This document shows positions 1 to 5,272 of a stretch of DNA of 5,272 nucleotides, piece by piece. This stretch comes from Gammaproteobacteria bacterium. Lineage in GTDB: Bacteria; Pseudomonadota; Gammaproteobacteria; Pseudomonadales; Azotimanducaceae. The notes beneath the pieces were generated by a model. The model saw only the letters and a program-made list of their open reading frames with translations. It made no database searches and was not told where the DNA came from. Both the position numbers and the translations under genes were made by a program. Position 1 is the first letter of the stretch. Each line of letters starts with the position of its first letter. The DNA lies in contig PBAA01000006.1 of NCBI GenBank assembly GCA_002715785.1, positions 8,611-13,882 of the forward strand. The letters run 5' to 3'.

Positions 1-613
1 TTGTTGTCGGATCGACTTGCGGAGCCGCTGCGACGACATCGGTAGGGTCCAGATAACCAATCAATAAGTCACTGAGCTGATCTTCCGCTCGCACCTCATC
101 GTACGTATCAAGAATGTACTCCACCGGCCCCGGAAAGAGAGCGAGCGCCGAAAGAATGTCACGGATACCTTCTTCAATCCTTTTAGCAATAGCGATTTCG
201 CCTTCGCGCGTTAAAAGTTCGACAGTCCCCATTTCGCGCATGTACATCCGCACAGGATCGGTTGTCCGCCCAACTTCTGTCTCCACGGCGGCGAGCGCCG
301 CGGCAGCCTCTTCCGCTGCTAGCTCGTCAGCAGTGTTATCACCAGCATTCAGCAGATCGTCGGCGTCTGGGGCGGCCTCATAAACTGTGATCCCCATGTC
401 ATTGATCATCCGGATGATGTCTTCGATCTGATCCGGATCGCTTACATCCTCGGGAAGGTGATCGTTCACCTCTGCATAGGTTAAGAAACCTTGCTCTTTA
501 CCTTTAGCAATCAAGTCCCTCAAACGCGACTCTTCTTGCTCACCCGTTTGCGCCGCCACGGGCAACGCTTTCGCTGTCGCTTTTGTTTTCGCTGTCGCTT
601 TCTGTGTGGCCAT
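1..613 (-). CDS. rpoD: RNA polymerase primary sigma factor RpoD (sigma70), N-terminal part, cut by the left window edge
   Basis: Housekeeping sigma factor that directs RNA polymerase to most promoters. The window holds the first 204 codons with no stop, so the conserved regions 2 to 4 lie outside. Residues about 28-110 are region 1.1, including LTYAEVNDHLPED (44-56) and an acidic stretch that keeps free sigma off DNA. Residues about 115-150 are region 1.2, with GRTTDPVRMYMREMG and LLTREGEIAIAKRIEEG nearly identical to E. coli and Pseudomonas RpoD. The divergent non-conserved segment begins after about residue 155. The ATG at 613 is preceded by GAGG with a 4-nt gap, which supports this start. 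It adds roughly 20 residues, rich in Lys, Ala and Thr, before the usual family start. GTG and TTG codons at 19 and 17 would give a more typical length but have no ribosome binding site. It is the last gene of the rpsU-yqeY-dnaG-rpoD cluster seen here. Identification is certain; the exact start is likely. Confidence 0.97.
   Translation of the reverse strand, partial: MATQKATAKTKATAKALPVAAQTGEQEESRLRDLIAKGKEQGFLTYAEVNDHLPEDVSDPDQIEDIIRMINDMGITVYEAAPDADDLLNAGDNTADELAAEEAAAALAAVETEVGRTTDPVRMYMREMGTVELLTREGEIAIAKRIEEGIRDILSALALFPGPVEYILDTYDEVRAEDQLSDLLIGYLDPTDVVAAAPQVDPTT
569..601 (-). repeat. 18-bp tandem repeat encoding a Lys-Ala-Thr tail at the RpoD N-terminus
   Basis: The 15-mer TTTCGCTGTCGCTTT (plus strand) occurs at 569-583 and again at 587-601, an exact 18-bp period. 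It lies in frame in rpoD and encodes KATAKT at residues 5-10 followed by KATAKA at residues 11-16. The unit is six codons long, so copy number could change by slippage or recombination without breaking the frame. The tail is basic, while region 1.1 just after it is acidic. Confidence 0.85.
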
Positions 614-616
614 ATA

Positions 617-621
617 ACCTC
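617..621 (-). promoter_or_regulatory. Ribosome binding site of rpoD
   Basis: On the minus strand TGAGG ends four bases before the ATG at 613. It is the only purine-rich element near any candidate rpoD start and decides the choice of the upstream ATG over the later TTG and GTG codons. Confidence 0.7.
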
Positions 622-630
622 AAGGTAGAT

Positions 631-664
631 GTCGGCTGAAGCAACTATGTTGCCGACTTCAGCC
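631..664 (-). other. Imperfect inverted repeat (RNA hairpin) in the rpoD leader with two alternative pairings
   Basis: A central stem GCAAC (641-645) and GTTGC (649-653) closes on the 3-nt loop TAT. It can be extended in two mutually exclusive ways. GGCTGAAG (634-641) can pair with CTTCAGCC (657-664), or GTCG (631-634) can pair with CGAC (654-657). Each leaves a bulge. The structure lies between the predicted -10 box and the rpoD ribosome binding site, ending about ten bases before the latter. No T-run follows on the minus strand, so it does not look like an intrinsic terminator. An RNA processing or stability element is possible: the E. coli operon transcript is known to be processed between dnaG and rpoD. 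The role here is inference. Confidence 0.6.
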
Positions 665-677
665 TGCTTAACCGTCC

Positions 678-683
678 ATTATA
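678..683 (-). promoter_or_regulatory. Putative -10 box of an rpoD-proximal promoter
   Basis: The minus strand has a perfect TATAAT about 65 bases upstream of the rpoD ATG, in the spacer after dnaG. At a 17-bp spacing the -35 position (701-706) reads TCAAAA, which matches the consensus at only three of six positions. There is no TG extended -10. It is a plausible weak or activator-dependent internal promoter that would let rpoD be expressed apart from rpsU and dnaG. Confidence 0.45.
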
Positions 684-687
684 GCTG

Positions 688-717
688 TTGACAGGTTGGT
701 TTTTGAGTCCCTATAAA
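688..717 (+). promoter_or_regulatory. Sigma70-like promoter pointing antisense into dnaG
   Basis: TTGACA (688-693, perfect) is followed after 18 bp by TATAAA (712-717, five of six). Predicted transcription would start near 724, at the dnaG stop codon, and run antisense to dnaG. No plausible plus-strand gene lies downstream; the open frames opposite dnaG look like shadows. The -35 element sits 4 bp from the minus-strand TATAAT, so the two promoters would compete. By sequence alone it is a better match than the rpoD promoter. It could be chance. Confidence 0.4.
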
Positions 718-721
718 AACT

Positions 722-2464
722 CTACGTTGCCTCAGAAACATTCCCTGAGTCGGTTTCACTACGCGCCTTCCAATAAACGGCCAACCGTTCGGAGGAGTCG
801 TCTTCCTGCAAACCGCGAGCCAGAGCTCGATGAGCATCTCTAGTTCGCTCTTCTAGAAACCGATGTACCCCGTCAACAAATTCGTTTTCCAGCGCAGTCC
901 CCACCAGCGACGGTGGCGTGCTCGCTAATTCAACCATTAGCTGGTGTGCCGGTTCACCAACAAAACTTGCGAGAAGTGTACCCGTATCCGTTAAATTCTT
1001 CTCCAACACCCGTCTTAACATCTCGGCAACCAGCGTGTCGTTATCTGATGCGAATAGCTCGTCCCGAGTTTCTTGCGACAGATCCTTTGCAACGGTTGGT
1101 TCATGCAGAAGATAGCTCATCAGTTTCCGTGCAATCTTTGATTCGGGAGGTGCTGTTGTTGATTGGCTGGGGCGCGCGCGAAATGAAATTCCCACTCTCT
1201 TCTCGATCGCCGCGATCGATATTTTCGCTTCTTGACTCAATCGTTCGACCATCATGCGCCGATATAGCCCGTCTGGGAGTTTCTCTATCAACGGTAGCGC
1301 GGCATCCGCTAGCCTTGCTCTAGCGTCGATACTCGAAAGGTCGAGGCCGCTGCCAATCTCTTTAAAAAAATAGTCGCCGGCGGAAACGGAAGCCTCCACA
1401 AGTTGGTTAAATTTCGCCTCGCCTTCTGACCGAATAAGTGTGTCGGGATCGTCTCCTTCGGCAACGAACATAAAACGAAGTTGACGGCCCTCGTGTAGTA
1501 CAGGGAAGGCCGACGAAAGTGCTTTCCAGGCGGCGGTGCGACCCGCTGAATCACCGTCGAAACAGCAAACAACTTCTCGCGTATAACGAAATAGCTTCTC
1601 AAAATGTGCTTGGCTGCTGGCCGTTCCCAACGTGGCAACGACGTTGGGAACCCCATGTTGAGCCAGGGCTACGACATCCATGTAACCTTCAACAACAAGC
1701 AATCGTGGCAATTCTCGCAACGCGCGGCGTGCCTCAAACAAACCGTACAACTCGCGACTCTTTTGAAATACTTCGGTCTCCGGAGAATTCAGATACTTTG
1801 GCTTCTCATCACCAAGTACCCGACCCCCAAATCCAACCACGCGTCCACGGGTGTCTCTGATAGGGAAGGTAATTCGCTCTCTGAAACGATCGTAGACGCG
1901 TCCCGCATCGTTACGGACGAGTAATCCCGCATCAACAAGCTTGTTCTCGGGAAACTGAGCAAGAGCCGATTTCAGCCCATCCCACGCCGCGGGCGCAAAA
2001 CCAATCCCAAAATCACGCGCAATGACCCCGGTCACTCCACGTTCCTTTAGATATTCGACCGCATTCCCACTCAAGCCATGATCGCGAATAACCGACCGAT
2101 AATAGTGATCCGCCAATGACAGAATCTCGTACAAATCAGTGTCAACTTGCTTCTGTACCCCCGCCTCGCGCGGTATCTCAACCCCCGCAATCCTCGCCAA
2201 CGTTTCAATGGCTTCGACGAACTCAAGACGTTCATACTCCATAAGAAAACGCAGCGAAGTTCCGGTCGCGCCACAACCAAAACAGTAATAGAACTGCTTT
2301 TCAGGGTTAACGCTGAATGACGGTGTCTTCTCTTCGTGAAATGGGCACAGGGCTTGAAGATTCTTGCCCGTACGTTTGAGCGAAATACGTGAATCGATCA
2401 CCTCGACAATGTCGACCCGCTCGATCAGATCGTTGATAAACGATTGAGGGATCCTTCCAGGCAT
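722..2464 (-). CDS. dnaG: DNA primase DnaG
   Basis: Synthesises the short RNA primers for Okazaki fragments at the replication fork, recruited by the DnaB helicase. The 580-residue length is typical for Gammaproteobacteria. The N-terminal CHC2-type zinc domain has C40, H43, C61 and C64. The central RNA polymerase domain has the basic motif ERITFPIRDTRGRVVGFGGR at 196-215. The TOPRIM core follows with VVEGYMD (E259), FDGD (D303, D305) and DPDT (D339, D341), so the metal-binding acidic residues are all present. The divergent region after about 445 fits the helicase-binding C-terminal domain. The start MPGRIPQSFINDL aligns with the E. coli start MAGRIPRVFINDL. The ribosome binding site is poor: GAG only 3 nt before ATG, and AGG 12 nt before, consistent with the low DnaG synthesis known for this operon. 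It starts 27 nt after yqeY and ends 108 nt before rpoD. Confidence 0.98.
   Translation of the reverse strand: MPGRIPQSFINDLIERVDIVEVIDSRISLKRTGKNLQALCPFHEEKTPSFSVNPEKQFYYCFGCGATGTSLRFLMEYERLEFVEAIETLARIAGVEIPREAGVQKQVDTDLYEILSLADHYYRSVIRDHGLSGNAVEYLKERGVTGVIARDFGIGFAPAAWDGLKSALAQFPENKLVDAGLLVRNDAGRVYDRFRERITFPIRDTRGRVVGFGGRVLGDEKPKYLNSPETEVFQKSRELYGLFEARRALRELPRLLVVEGYMDVVALAQHGVPNVVATLGTASSQAHFEKLFRYTREVVCCFDGDSAGRTAAWKALSSAFPVLHEGRQLRFMFVAEGDDPDTLIRSEGEAKFNQLVEASVSAGDYFFKEIGSGLDLSSIDARARLADAALPLIEKLPDGLYRRMMVERLSQEAKISIAAIEKRVGISFRARPSQSTTAPPESKIARKLMSYLLHEPTVAKDLSQETRDELFASDNDTLVAEMLRRVLEKNLTDTGTLLASFVGEPAHQLMVELASTPPSLVGTALENEFVDGVHRFLEERTRDAHRALARGLQEDDSSERLAVYWKARSETDSGNVSEAT
1623..1651 (-). 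repeat. Perfect 11-bp inverted repeat inside dnaG
   Basis: GTTCCCAACGT (1623-1633) and ACGTTGGGAAC (1641-1651) are exact reverse complements around a 7-nt loop. They lie in the dnaG TOPRIM region at the codons for VPNVVATLGT (residues 272-281). The dnaG mRNA could form an 11-bp stem here. Neither strand has a T-run after it, so it is not a standard intrinsic terminator. Conservation of the protein motif limits the codons, but a perfect 11-bp stem is still notable. Confidence 0.7.
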
Positions 2465-2491
2465 GAACTCAGCTTACCTAAGTCATCGAGA

Positions 2492-2947
2492 TTACGCTCG
2501 GTTCAGTTGCGTTTTTACCTGTCGGCTTACCAATCCCATATCTGCTTTGCCAGTTAGCTCATCTTTGAGATGCGCCATGACTTTACCCATGTCGCCCATC
2601 GTTTCCGCCGCTGTCACCTCAACAGCTTCTTTCACCGCATTCGCTATATCGGCTTCCGACATTTGGGCTGGCATAAATGATTCGATGAGATCGATTTCAA
2701 AACGTTCCTGTGCCGCCAAATCTTCACGCCCGGCAGCTTCGTATTGTTCGAACGAATCGCGTCGCTGTTTCAGCATTCGATTGAGAACGGAGAGTACATC
2801 GGTATCACCCAGCACCTTCCTCTCATCAACCTCAACCTGTTTCAACGCAGCATTGATCAGACGTAACGCGCCGAGTTGCTGGCGTTCGCGTGCTCGCATC
2901 GCGTTCTTGGTCGCATCTTCGATACGCTGCTTCAGTTGGCTACCCAT
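2492..2947 (-). CDS. GatB/YqeY domain protein
   Basis: A 151-residue protein of the YqeY family. These stand-alone proteins resemble the C-terminal tRNA-binding tail of GatB, the amidotransferase subunit. Their own function is not firmly established; a tRNA-linked role is usually guessed. Family signs are the N-terminal helix with LKQRIEDATKNAMRARE (residues 5-21), LGALRLINAALKQVEVDER (25-43), LNRMLKQRRDSFEQYEAAGREDLA (55-78), LIESFMPAQMSEADI (87-101) and the C-terminal GDMGKVMAHLKDELTGKADMGLVS (117-140). The whole protein looks soluble and helical, with no signal peptide or membrane segment. The gene lies 24 nt after rpsU and 27 nt before dnaG, as in Pseudomonas; E. coli lacks it at this place. 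No ribosome binding site sits at a normal distance from the ATG. The nearest GGAG is 17 nt upstream and inside a potential hairpin, so translation may be coupled to rpsU. Confidence 0.93.
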   Translation of the reverse strand: MGSQLKQRIEDATKNAMRARERQQLGALRLINAALKQVEVDERKVLGDTDVLSVLNRMLKQRRDSFEQYEAAGREDLAAQERFEIDLIESFMPAQMSEADIANAVKEAVEVTAAETMGDMGKVMAHLKDELTGKADMGLVSRQVKTQLNRA

Positions 2948-2953
2948 GGTAGG

Positions 2954-2971
2954 GCTAGGAGAGACTCCAGC
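2954..2971 (-). other. Small hairpin between rpsU and yqeY
   Basis: On the minus strand, directly after the rpsU TAA, GCT-GGAG (2971-2965) can pair with CTCC-AGC (2961-2958 and 2956-2954), with a 3-nt loop TCT and one bulged T. The GGAG in its 5' arm is the only Shine-Dalgarno-like string before yqeY. No T-run follows. In E. coli a partial terminator lies after rpsU and lowers dnaG transcription. This hairpin occupies the equivalent place, but it is too weak to call a terminator. Confidence 0.35.
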
Positions 2972-3187
2972 TTAGTAGGACTTTTCGAACCGCTTTGATT
3001 CGCGCTGCAATTTCTTCAGGTGACGCTTGACCGCTGCTGCGGCTTTACGCTTTCGAACTGCGGTAGGCTTCTCGTAAAATTCACGACGGCGCACTTCGGA
3101 AAGGATGCCGGCTTTCTCGCACGAACGCTTGAATCGCCTCAAGGCGATGTCAAAGGGTTCGTTTTCTCGGACTTTAACGGTCGGCAT
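2972..3187 (-). CDS. rpsU: 30S ribosomal protein bS21
   Basis: Small-subunit ribosomal protein located near the 3' end of 16S rRNA, where the Shine-Dalgarno helix forms. It is 71 residues, the same length as the E. coli protein, and nearly identical through PTVKVRENEPFDIALRRFKR (2-21), SCEKAGILSEVRRREFYEKP (22-41) and the highly basic C-terminus ending KKLQRESKRFEKSY. The reading frame stays open upstream to 3304, but that region overlaps tsaD and has no S21 similarity, so the ATG at 3187 is the start. It is first in the minus-strand cluster, divergent from tsaD. No good Shine-Dalgarno sequence precedes it; the best is AGAG about 7 nt before the ATG. A sigma70-type promoter about 27 nt upstream gives a short leader of about 20 nt. 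Confidence 0.98.
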   Translation of the reverse strand: MPTVKVRENEPFDIALRRFKRSCEKAGILSEVRRREFYEKPTAVRKRKAAAAVKRHLKKLQRESKRFEKSY

Positions 3188-3213
3188 GTGCCAGCTCTGG
3201 AAAATGGGCCGCG

Positions 3214-3243
3214 AGTGTACCCGTAAAGGCCGCAAAATGTAAA
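3214..3243 (-). promoter_or_regulatory. Promoter of the rpsU-yqeY-dnaG-rpoD operon
   Basis: On the minus strand TTTACA (3243-3238, five of six) and TACACT (3219-3214, four of six) are separated by 18 bp. The predicted start is near 3207, about 20 nt before the rpsU ATG. It is the only convincing element pair in the spacer and is placed correctly for the first gene of the operon. Confidence 0.6.
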
Positions 3244-3249
3244 TCCGAC

Positions 3250-3256
3250 GGAGGAG
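3250..3256 (+). promoter_or_regulatory. Strong ribosome binding site of tsaD
   Basis: GGAGGAG lies just before tsaD, with GGAGG ending 6 nt before the ATG at 3261. It is the best Shine-Dalgarno match in the window and fixes the tsaD start. Confidence 0.85.
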
Positions 3257-3260
3257 TGAC

Positions 3261-4283
3261 ATGCGTGTTCTAGGAATCGAAACATCGTGCGATGAAACCG
3301 GCATAGCCGTTTTCGATTCTGATGAGGGGCTGATCGCAGACGCGATCTACAGCCAAGCCGAAATGCATGCGCGTTTTGGTGGAGTCGTTCCCGAGCTCGC
3401 CTCACGAGATCATATCCGCAAGACCCTTCCTCTCATCCGCGAAGTTCTCTCTGCAGGTAACCTTGAGACGGACGATCTCGACGCCGTCGCCTATACGTCC
3501 GGACCTGGTCTAGTCGGTGCACTTATGGTGGGAGCCACCATCGGTCGGAGTTTTGCTTGGGCGCGCAGTTTGCCCGCCATCGCCGTTCACCATATGGAAG
3601 GTCACCTACTCGCCCCACTACTCTCTGACCCAAAGCCGTCGTTGCCATTCGTCGCTCTATTGGTTTCCGGCGGTCATACCCAACTGGTCCGAGTTGATGC
3701 CATTGGACGCTATACGCTAATGGGTGAATCACTAGATGACGCGGCCGGAGAAGCGTTCGATAAAACGGCCAAGCTCCTCGGTCTCGGCTATCCAGGTGGG
3801 CCGGCGTTGGCCGCTCTCGCCGAATCTGGGCGCCCCGGTCGTTTCACCTTCCCAAAACCCATGACGGATCGACCGGGTTTGAATTTCAGTTTCAGCGGTC
3901 TTAAAACCGCAGCAATGACGACGATTCGTAACATCGACAATCTCAGCGAACGTGACCGAGCCGATATTGCGAACGCTTTTGAGGAAGCTGTAATAGAAAC
4001 TTTGACAATTAAATGCTTACGCGCGTTGGAACAGGCGGGTTTATCCGATCTGGTGATCGCCGGCGGCGTCGCCGCAAATCAGCGTCTACGCCAACGCCTT
4101 GGCCAACGCGCGGAAAACGTCTTCTATGCTCCGCCGCGCCTCTGTACCGACAACGGCGCGATGATCGCGTTCGCGGGACACGAACGATTAAGAGCAGGGT
4201 TTTCGGAACCCCTCGCCATTCGGGCGCTAGCAAGGTGGTCGATGGAAGAATTGCCGGAAGTCACCATTCCGCCCAATCACTGA
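3261..4283 (+). CDS. tsaD: tRNA N6-adenosine threonylcarbamoyltransferase TsaD
   Basis: Transfers the threonylcarbamoyl group from threonylcarbamoyl-AMP to A37 of ANN-decoding tRNAs, making t6A, together with TsaB and TsaE. The protein is 340 residues, normal for the family (E. coli 337), and belongs to the ASKHA fold. Motifs in order are VLGIETSCDET (3-13), HARFGGVVPELASRDH (36-51), the metal-site motif HHMEGH (H111 and H115), LLVSGGHTQL (133-142), GEAFDKTAKLLGL.YPGGP (163-181), NFSFSGLKT (208-216), VIAGGVAAN (265-273) and CTDNGAMIA (295-303), where D297 is the third metal ligand. All expected active-site residues are present. The old annotation as a glycoprotease (Gcp, YgjD) is obsolete. 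The gene diverges from rpsU across 73 bp, a pairing conserved in many Gammaproteobacteria. It ends 35 bp from the convergent cca. No clear promoter of its own was found in the spacer. Confidence 0.98.
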   Translation: MRVLGIETSCDETGIAVFDSDEGLIADAIYSQAEMHARFGGVVPELASRDHIRKTLPLIREVLSAGNLETDDLDAVAYTSGPGLVGALMVGATIGRSFAWARSLPAIAVHHMEGHLLAPLLSDPKPSLPFVALLVSGGHTQLVRVDAIGRYTLMGESLDDAAGEAFDKTAKLLGLGYPGGPALAALAESGRPGRFTFPKPMTDRPGLNFSFSGLKTAAMTTIRNIDNLSERDRADIANAFEEAVIETLTIKCLRALEQAGLSDLVIAGGVAANQRLRQRLGQRAENVFYAPPRLCTDNGAMIAFAGHERLRAGFSEPLAIRALARWSMEELPEVTIPPNH

Positions 4284-4318
4284 ATTTCATGACCCGTATT
4301 GAAGATCGACAAATCCAA
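4284..4318. other. Convergent spacer between tsaD and cca without a visible terminator
   Basis: Only 35 bp separate the two stop codons. I see no stem followed by a T-run on either strand, so transcripts of the two genes probably run into each other or end by Rho. Confidence 0.5.
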
Positions 4319-5272
4319 CTACATCGCATCTGGTCGAGAAACAAGATTGGCGAGTTGTACAGGATGCATCTTTTCAATCATTTCCATGCGAGCCATTCTC
4401 AGCGCTTTTCCGTATGCGCGCCCTTCCACAGCATTGACCTTCAATTCCGCAAGTTCTTTTGCGAAAGAGCGTAATTTCGACAGTTCAATTTTTTCGCACG
4501 ACTCGATGAGTCCGAAGATATCGTCCACGTCGGCTCCGTTACGGAATGCGCCAATACCCTGCAAGTGCTCCATCAATCCCTCTACTCCCAGTGCGGATGG
4601 TTCAACGAGTCGTCGGCCCCAGCGTGCCAATAAGGTAGCCGCGCGACTGACCCGACGAGGTACCTTCAGTCGAACAGCGAAGCGCGATGTAACTGCTTCG
4701 GAATGATTCCAACCGATTACAGCTAACGAGAAGGATCCGCGTAGGTCTTTGCTTCTATACAACGCCGCTAATGCTTCTAGATCGATATCGTCAAACCACG
4801 GTTGACGAGCACCAATCTCATGAAGGGTCTCAAAAAAACGCCATGGGGCATCCTGGTCCGCGGCTTTCGTCCACTCCATCCATATCCGTTCGGCCGGTAG
4901 GTCGGCGAGTTCCTTGACCATCATTCGCATAAGCTCCGCAGTTTCCTCCTCTACCTTGAAATCAGGGAATGTCGCCGTAAACCGGGCAACCCTGAACACG
5001 CGCAATGGATCTTCACTAAATGCGTCAGAAACGTGTCGCAGTACCTTGTCTGCCAAGTCGCTGCAACCGCCATAGGGATCTACCAACCCGTTATCTGCAT
5101 TTCGGGCCATCGCATTGATGGTGAGATCCCGACGTCGGAGATCGTCTTCGAGCGTTACTTCAGAGCCAACATGCCAGTCGAACCCCTTATGGCCGCGACC
5201 TTGCTTACGCTCCGTCCGAGCGAGGGCATATTCCTCTCCGGTATCTGGGTGCAAATACACGGGAAAATCGTG
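4319..5272 (-). CDS. cca: CCA-adding tRNA nucleotidyltransferase, C-terminal part, cut by the right window edge
   Basis: Adds or repairs the 3' CCA end of tRNAs. The window holds 317 codons; the frame is open through the right edge, so the true start lies outside. By alignment from memory with E. coli Cca about 45 residues are missing, including the GGxVRD and DxD catalytic motifs. Numbered from the edge, the visible class II signs are HDFPVYLHPDTGEEYALARTERK (1-23), RRDLTIN (47-53), DPYGG (65-69) and the nucleotide-selecting EDPLR (87-91) followed by VFRVARF. After PWFDDID (158-164) the E. coli protein continues into an HD phosphohydrolase domain. Here the sequence passes through LYRSKDLRGSFSLAVIGWN to LKVPRRVSRAATLLARW with no HD pair, so that centre appears lost. 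The expected full length is near 360 residues against 412 in E. coli. It converges on tsaD. The GTG at 5260 encodes an internal valine, not a start. Confidence 0.93.
   Translation of the reverse strand, partial: HDFPVYLHPDTGEEYALARTERKQGRGHKGFDWHVGSEVTLEDDLRRRDLTINAMARNADNGLVDPYGGCSDLADKVLRHVSDAFSEDPLRVFRVARFTATFPDFKVEEETAELMRMMVKELADLPAERIWMEWTKAADQDAPWRFFETLHEIGARQPWFDDIDLEALAALYRSKDLRGSFSLAVIGWNHSEAVTSRFAVRLKVPRRVSRAATLLARWGRRLVEPSALGVEGLMEHLQGIGAFRNGADVDDIFGLIESCEKIELSKLRSFAKELAELKVNAVEGRAYGKALRMARMEMIEKMHPVQLANLVSRPDAM

Noticed and set aside
631..664. Intrinsic terminator between dnaG and rpoD
   Set aside because: The inverted repeat has no T-run on the minus strand, and termination there would cut off rpoD.
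2463..2975. A 170-codon plus-strand open frame opposite yqeY, and similar open frames opposite dnaG (913-1924)
   Set aside because: They lie fully antisense to well-recognised genes, have Ser/Arg-rich or scrambled composition and no recognisable domain.
3214..3243. A plus-strand promoter for tsaD in the divergent spacer
   Set aside because: The best -10 candidate (TGTAAA, 3238-3243) has no acceptable -35 partner at 16-18 bp; not enough to annotate.
3188..3304. Upstream extension of the rpsU frame to 110 codons
   Set aside because: The extra 39 residues have no S21 similarity and overlap the tsaD start; bS21 is normally about 71 residues.
4002..4007. Perfect TTGACA inside tsaD
   Set aside because: No -10-like hexamer lies 16-19 bp downstream.
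5258..5260. GTG at 5260 as the cca start
   Set aside because: The frame continues upstream with HDFP, matching the internal RDFPVF motif of E. coli Cca, and the catalytic N-terminus must lie beyond the edge.

Overview
The window is a housekeeping locus from a gammaproteobacterium. It carries the macromolecular synthesis operon rpsU-(yqeY)-dnaG-rpoD on the minus strand, with tsaD divergent from rpsU on the plus strand. The RpoD N-terminus, DnaG zinc motif, bS21 and TsaD all read as close relatives of the Escherichia coli and Pseudomonas proteins. The extra GatB/YqeY-domain gene between rpsU and dnaG is the Pseudomonas-type arrangement rather than the E. coli one. Base composition is mixed, near 50% GC by eye. 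I cannot name a genus.

Layout from left to right: the 5' part of rpoD (minus, cut by the left edge); a 108-bp dnaG-rpoD spacer with a TATAAT box for rpoD, a long imperfect inverted repeat, and a plus-strand sigma70-like element pair pointing back into dnaG; complete dnaG (minus); complete yqeY-like gene (minus); complete rpsU (minus); a 73-bp divergent spacer holding a credible rpsU promoter and a strong tsaD ribosome binding site; complete tsaD (plus); a 35-bp convergent spacer with no visible terminator; and the 3' part of cca (minus, cut by the right edge). No stretch of 300 bases lacks a gene.

The genes join translation (bS21), replication priming (DnaG) and transcription initiation (sigma70) in one transcription unit. 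Two tRNA-maturation genes sit beside it: TsaD (t6A37 modification) and Cca (3' CCA addition). I see no mobile element, CRISPR array, tRNA or rRNA gene, or defence system, and no sign of a new multigene system. The points worth a second look are small: a Lys/Ala-rich N-terminal extension on RpoD built from an 18-bp tandem repeat, a Cca that appears to have lost the HD phosphohydrolase centre, RNA hairpins in the operon, and a possible antisense promoter into dnaG.
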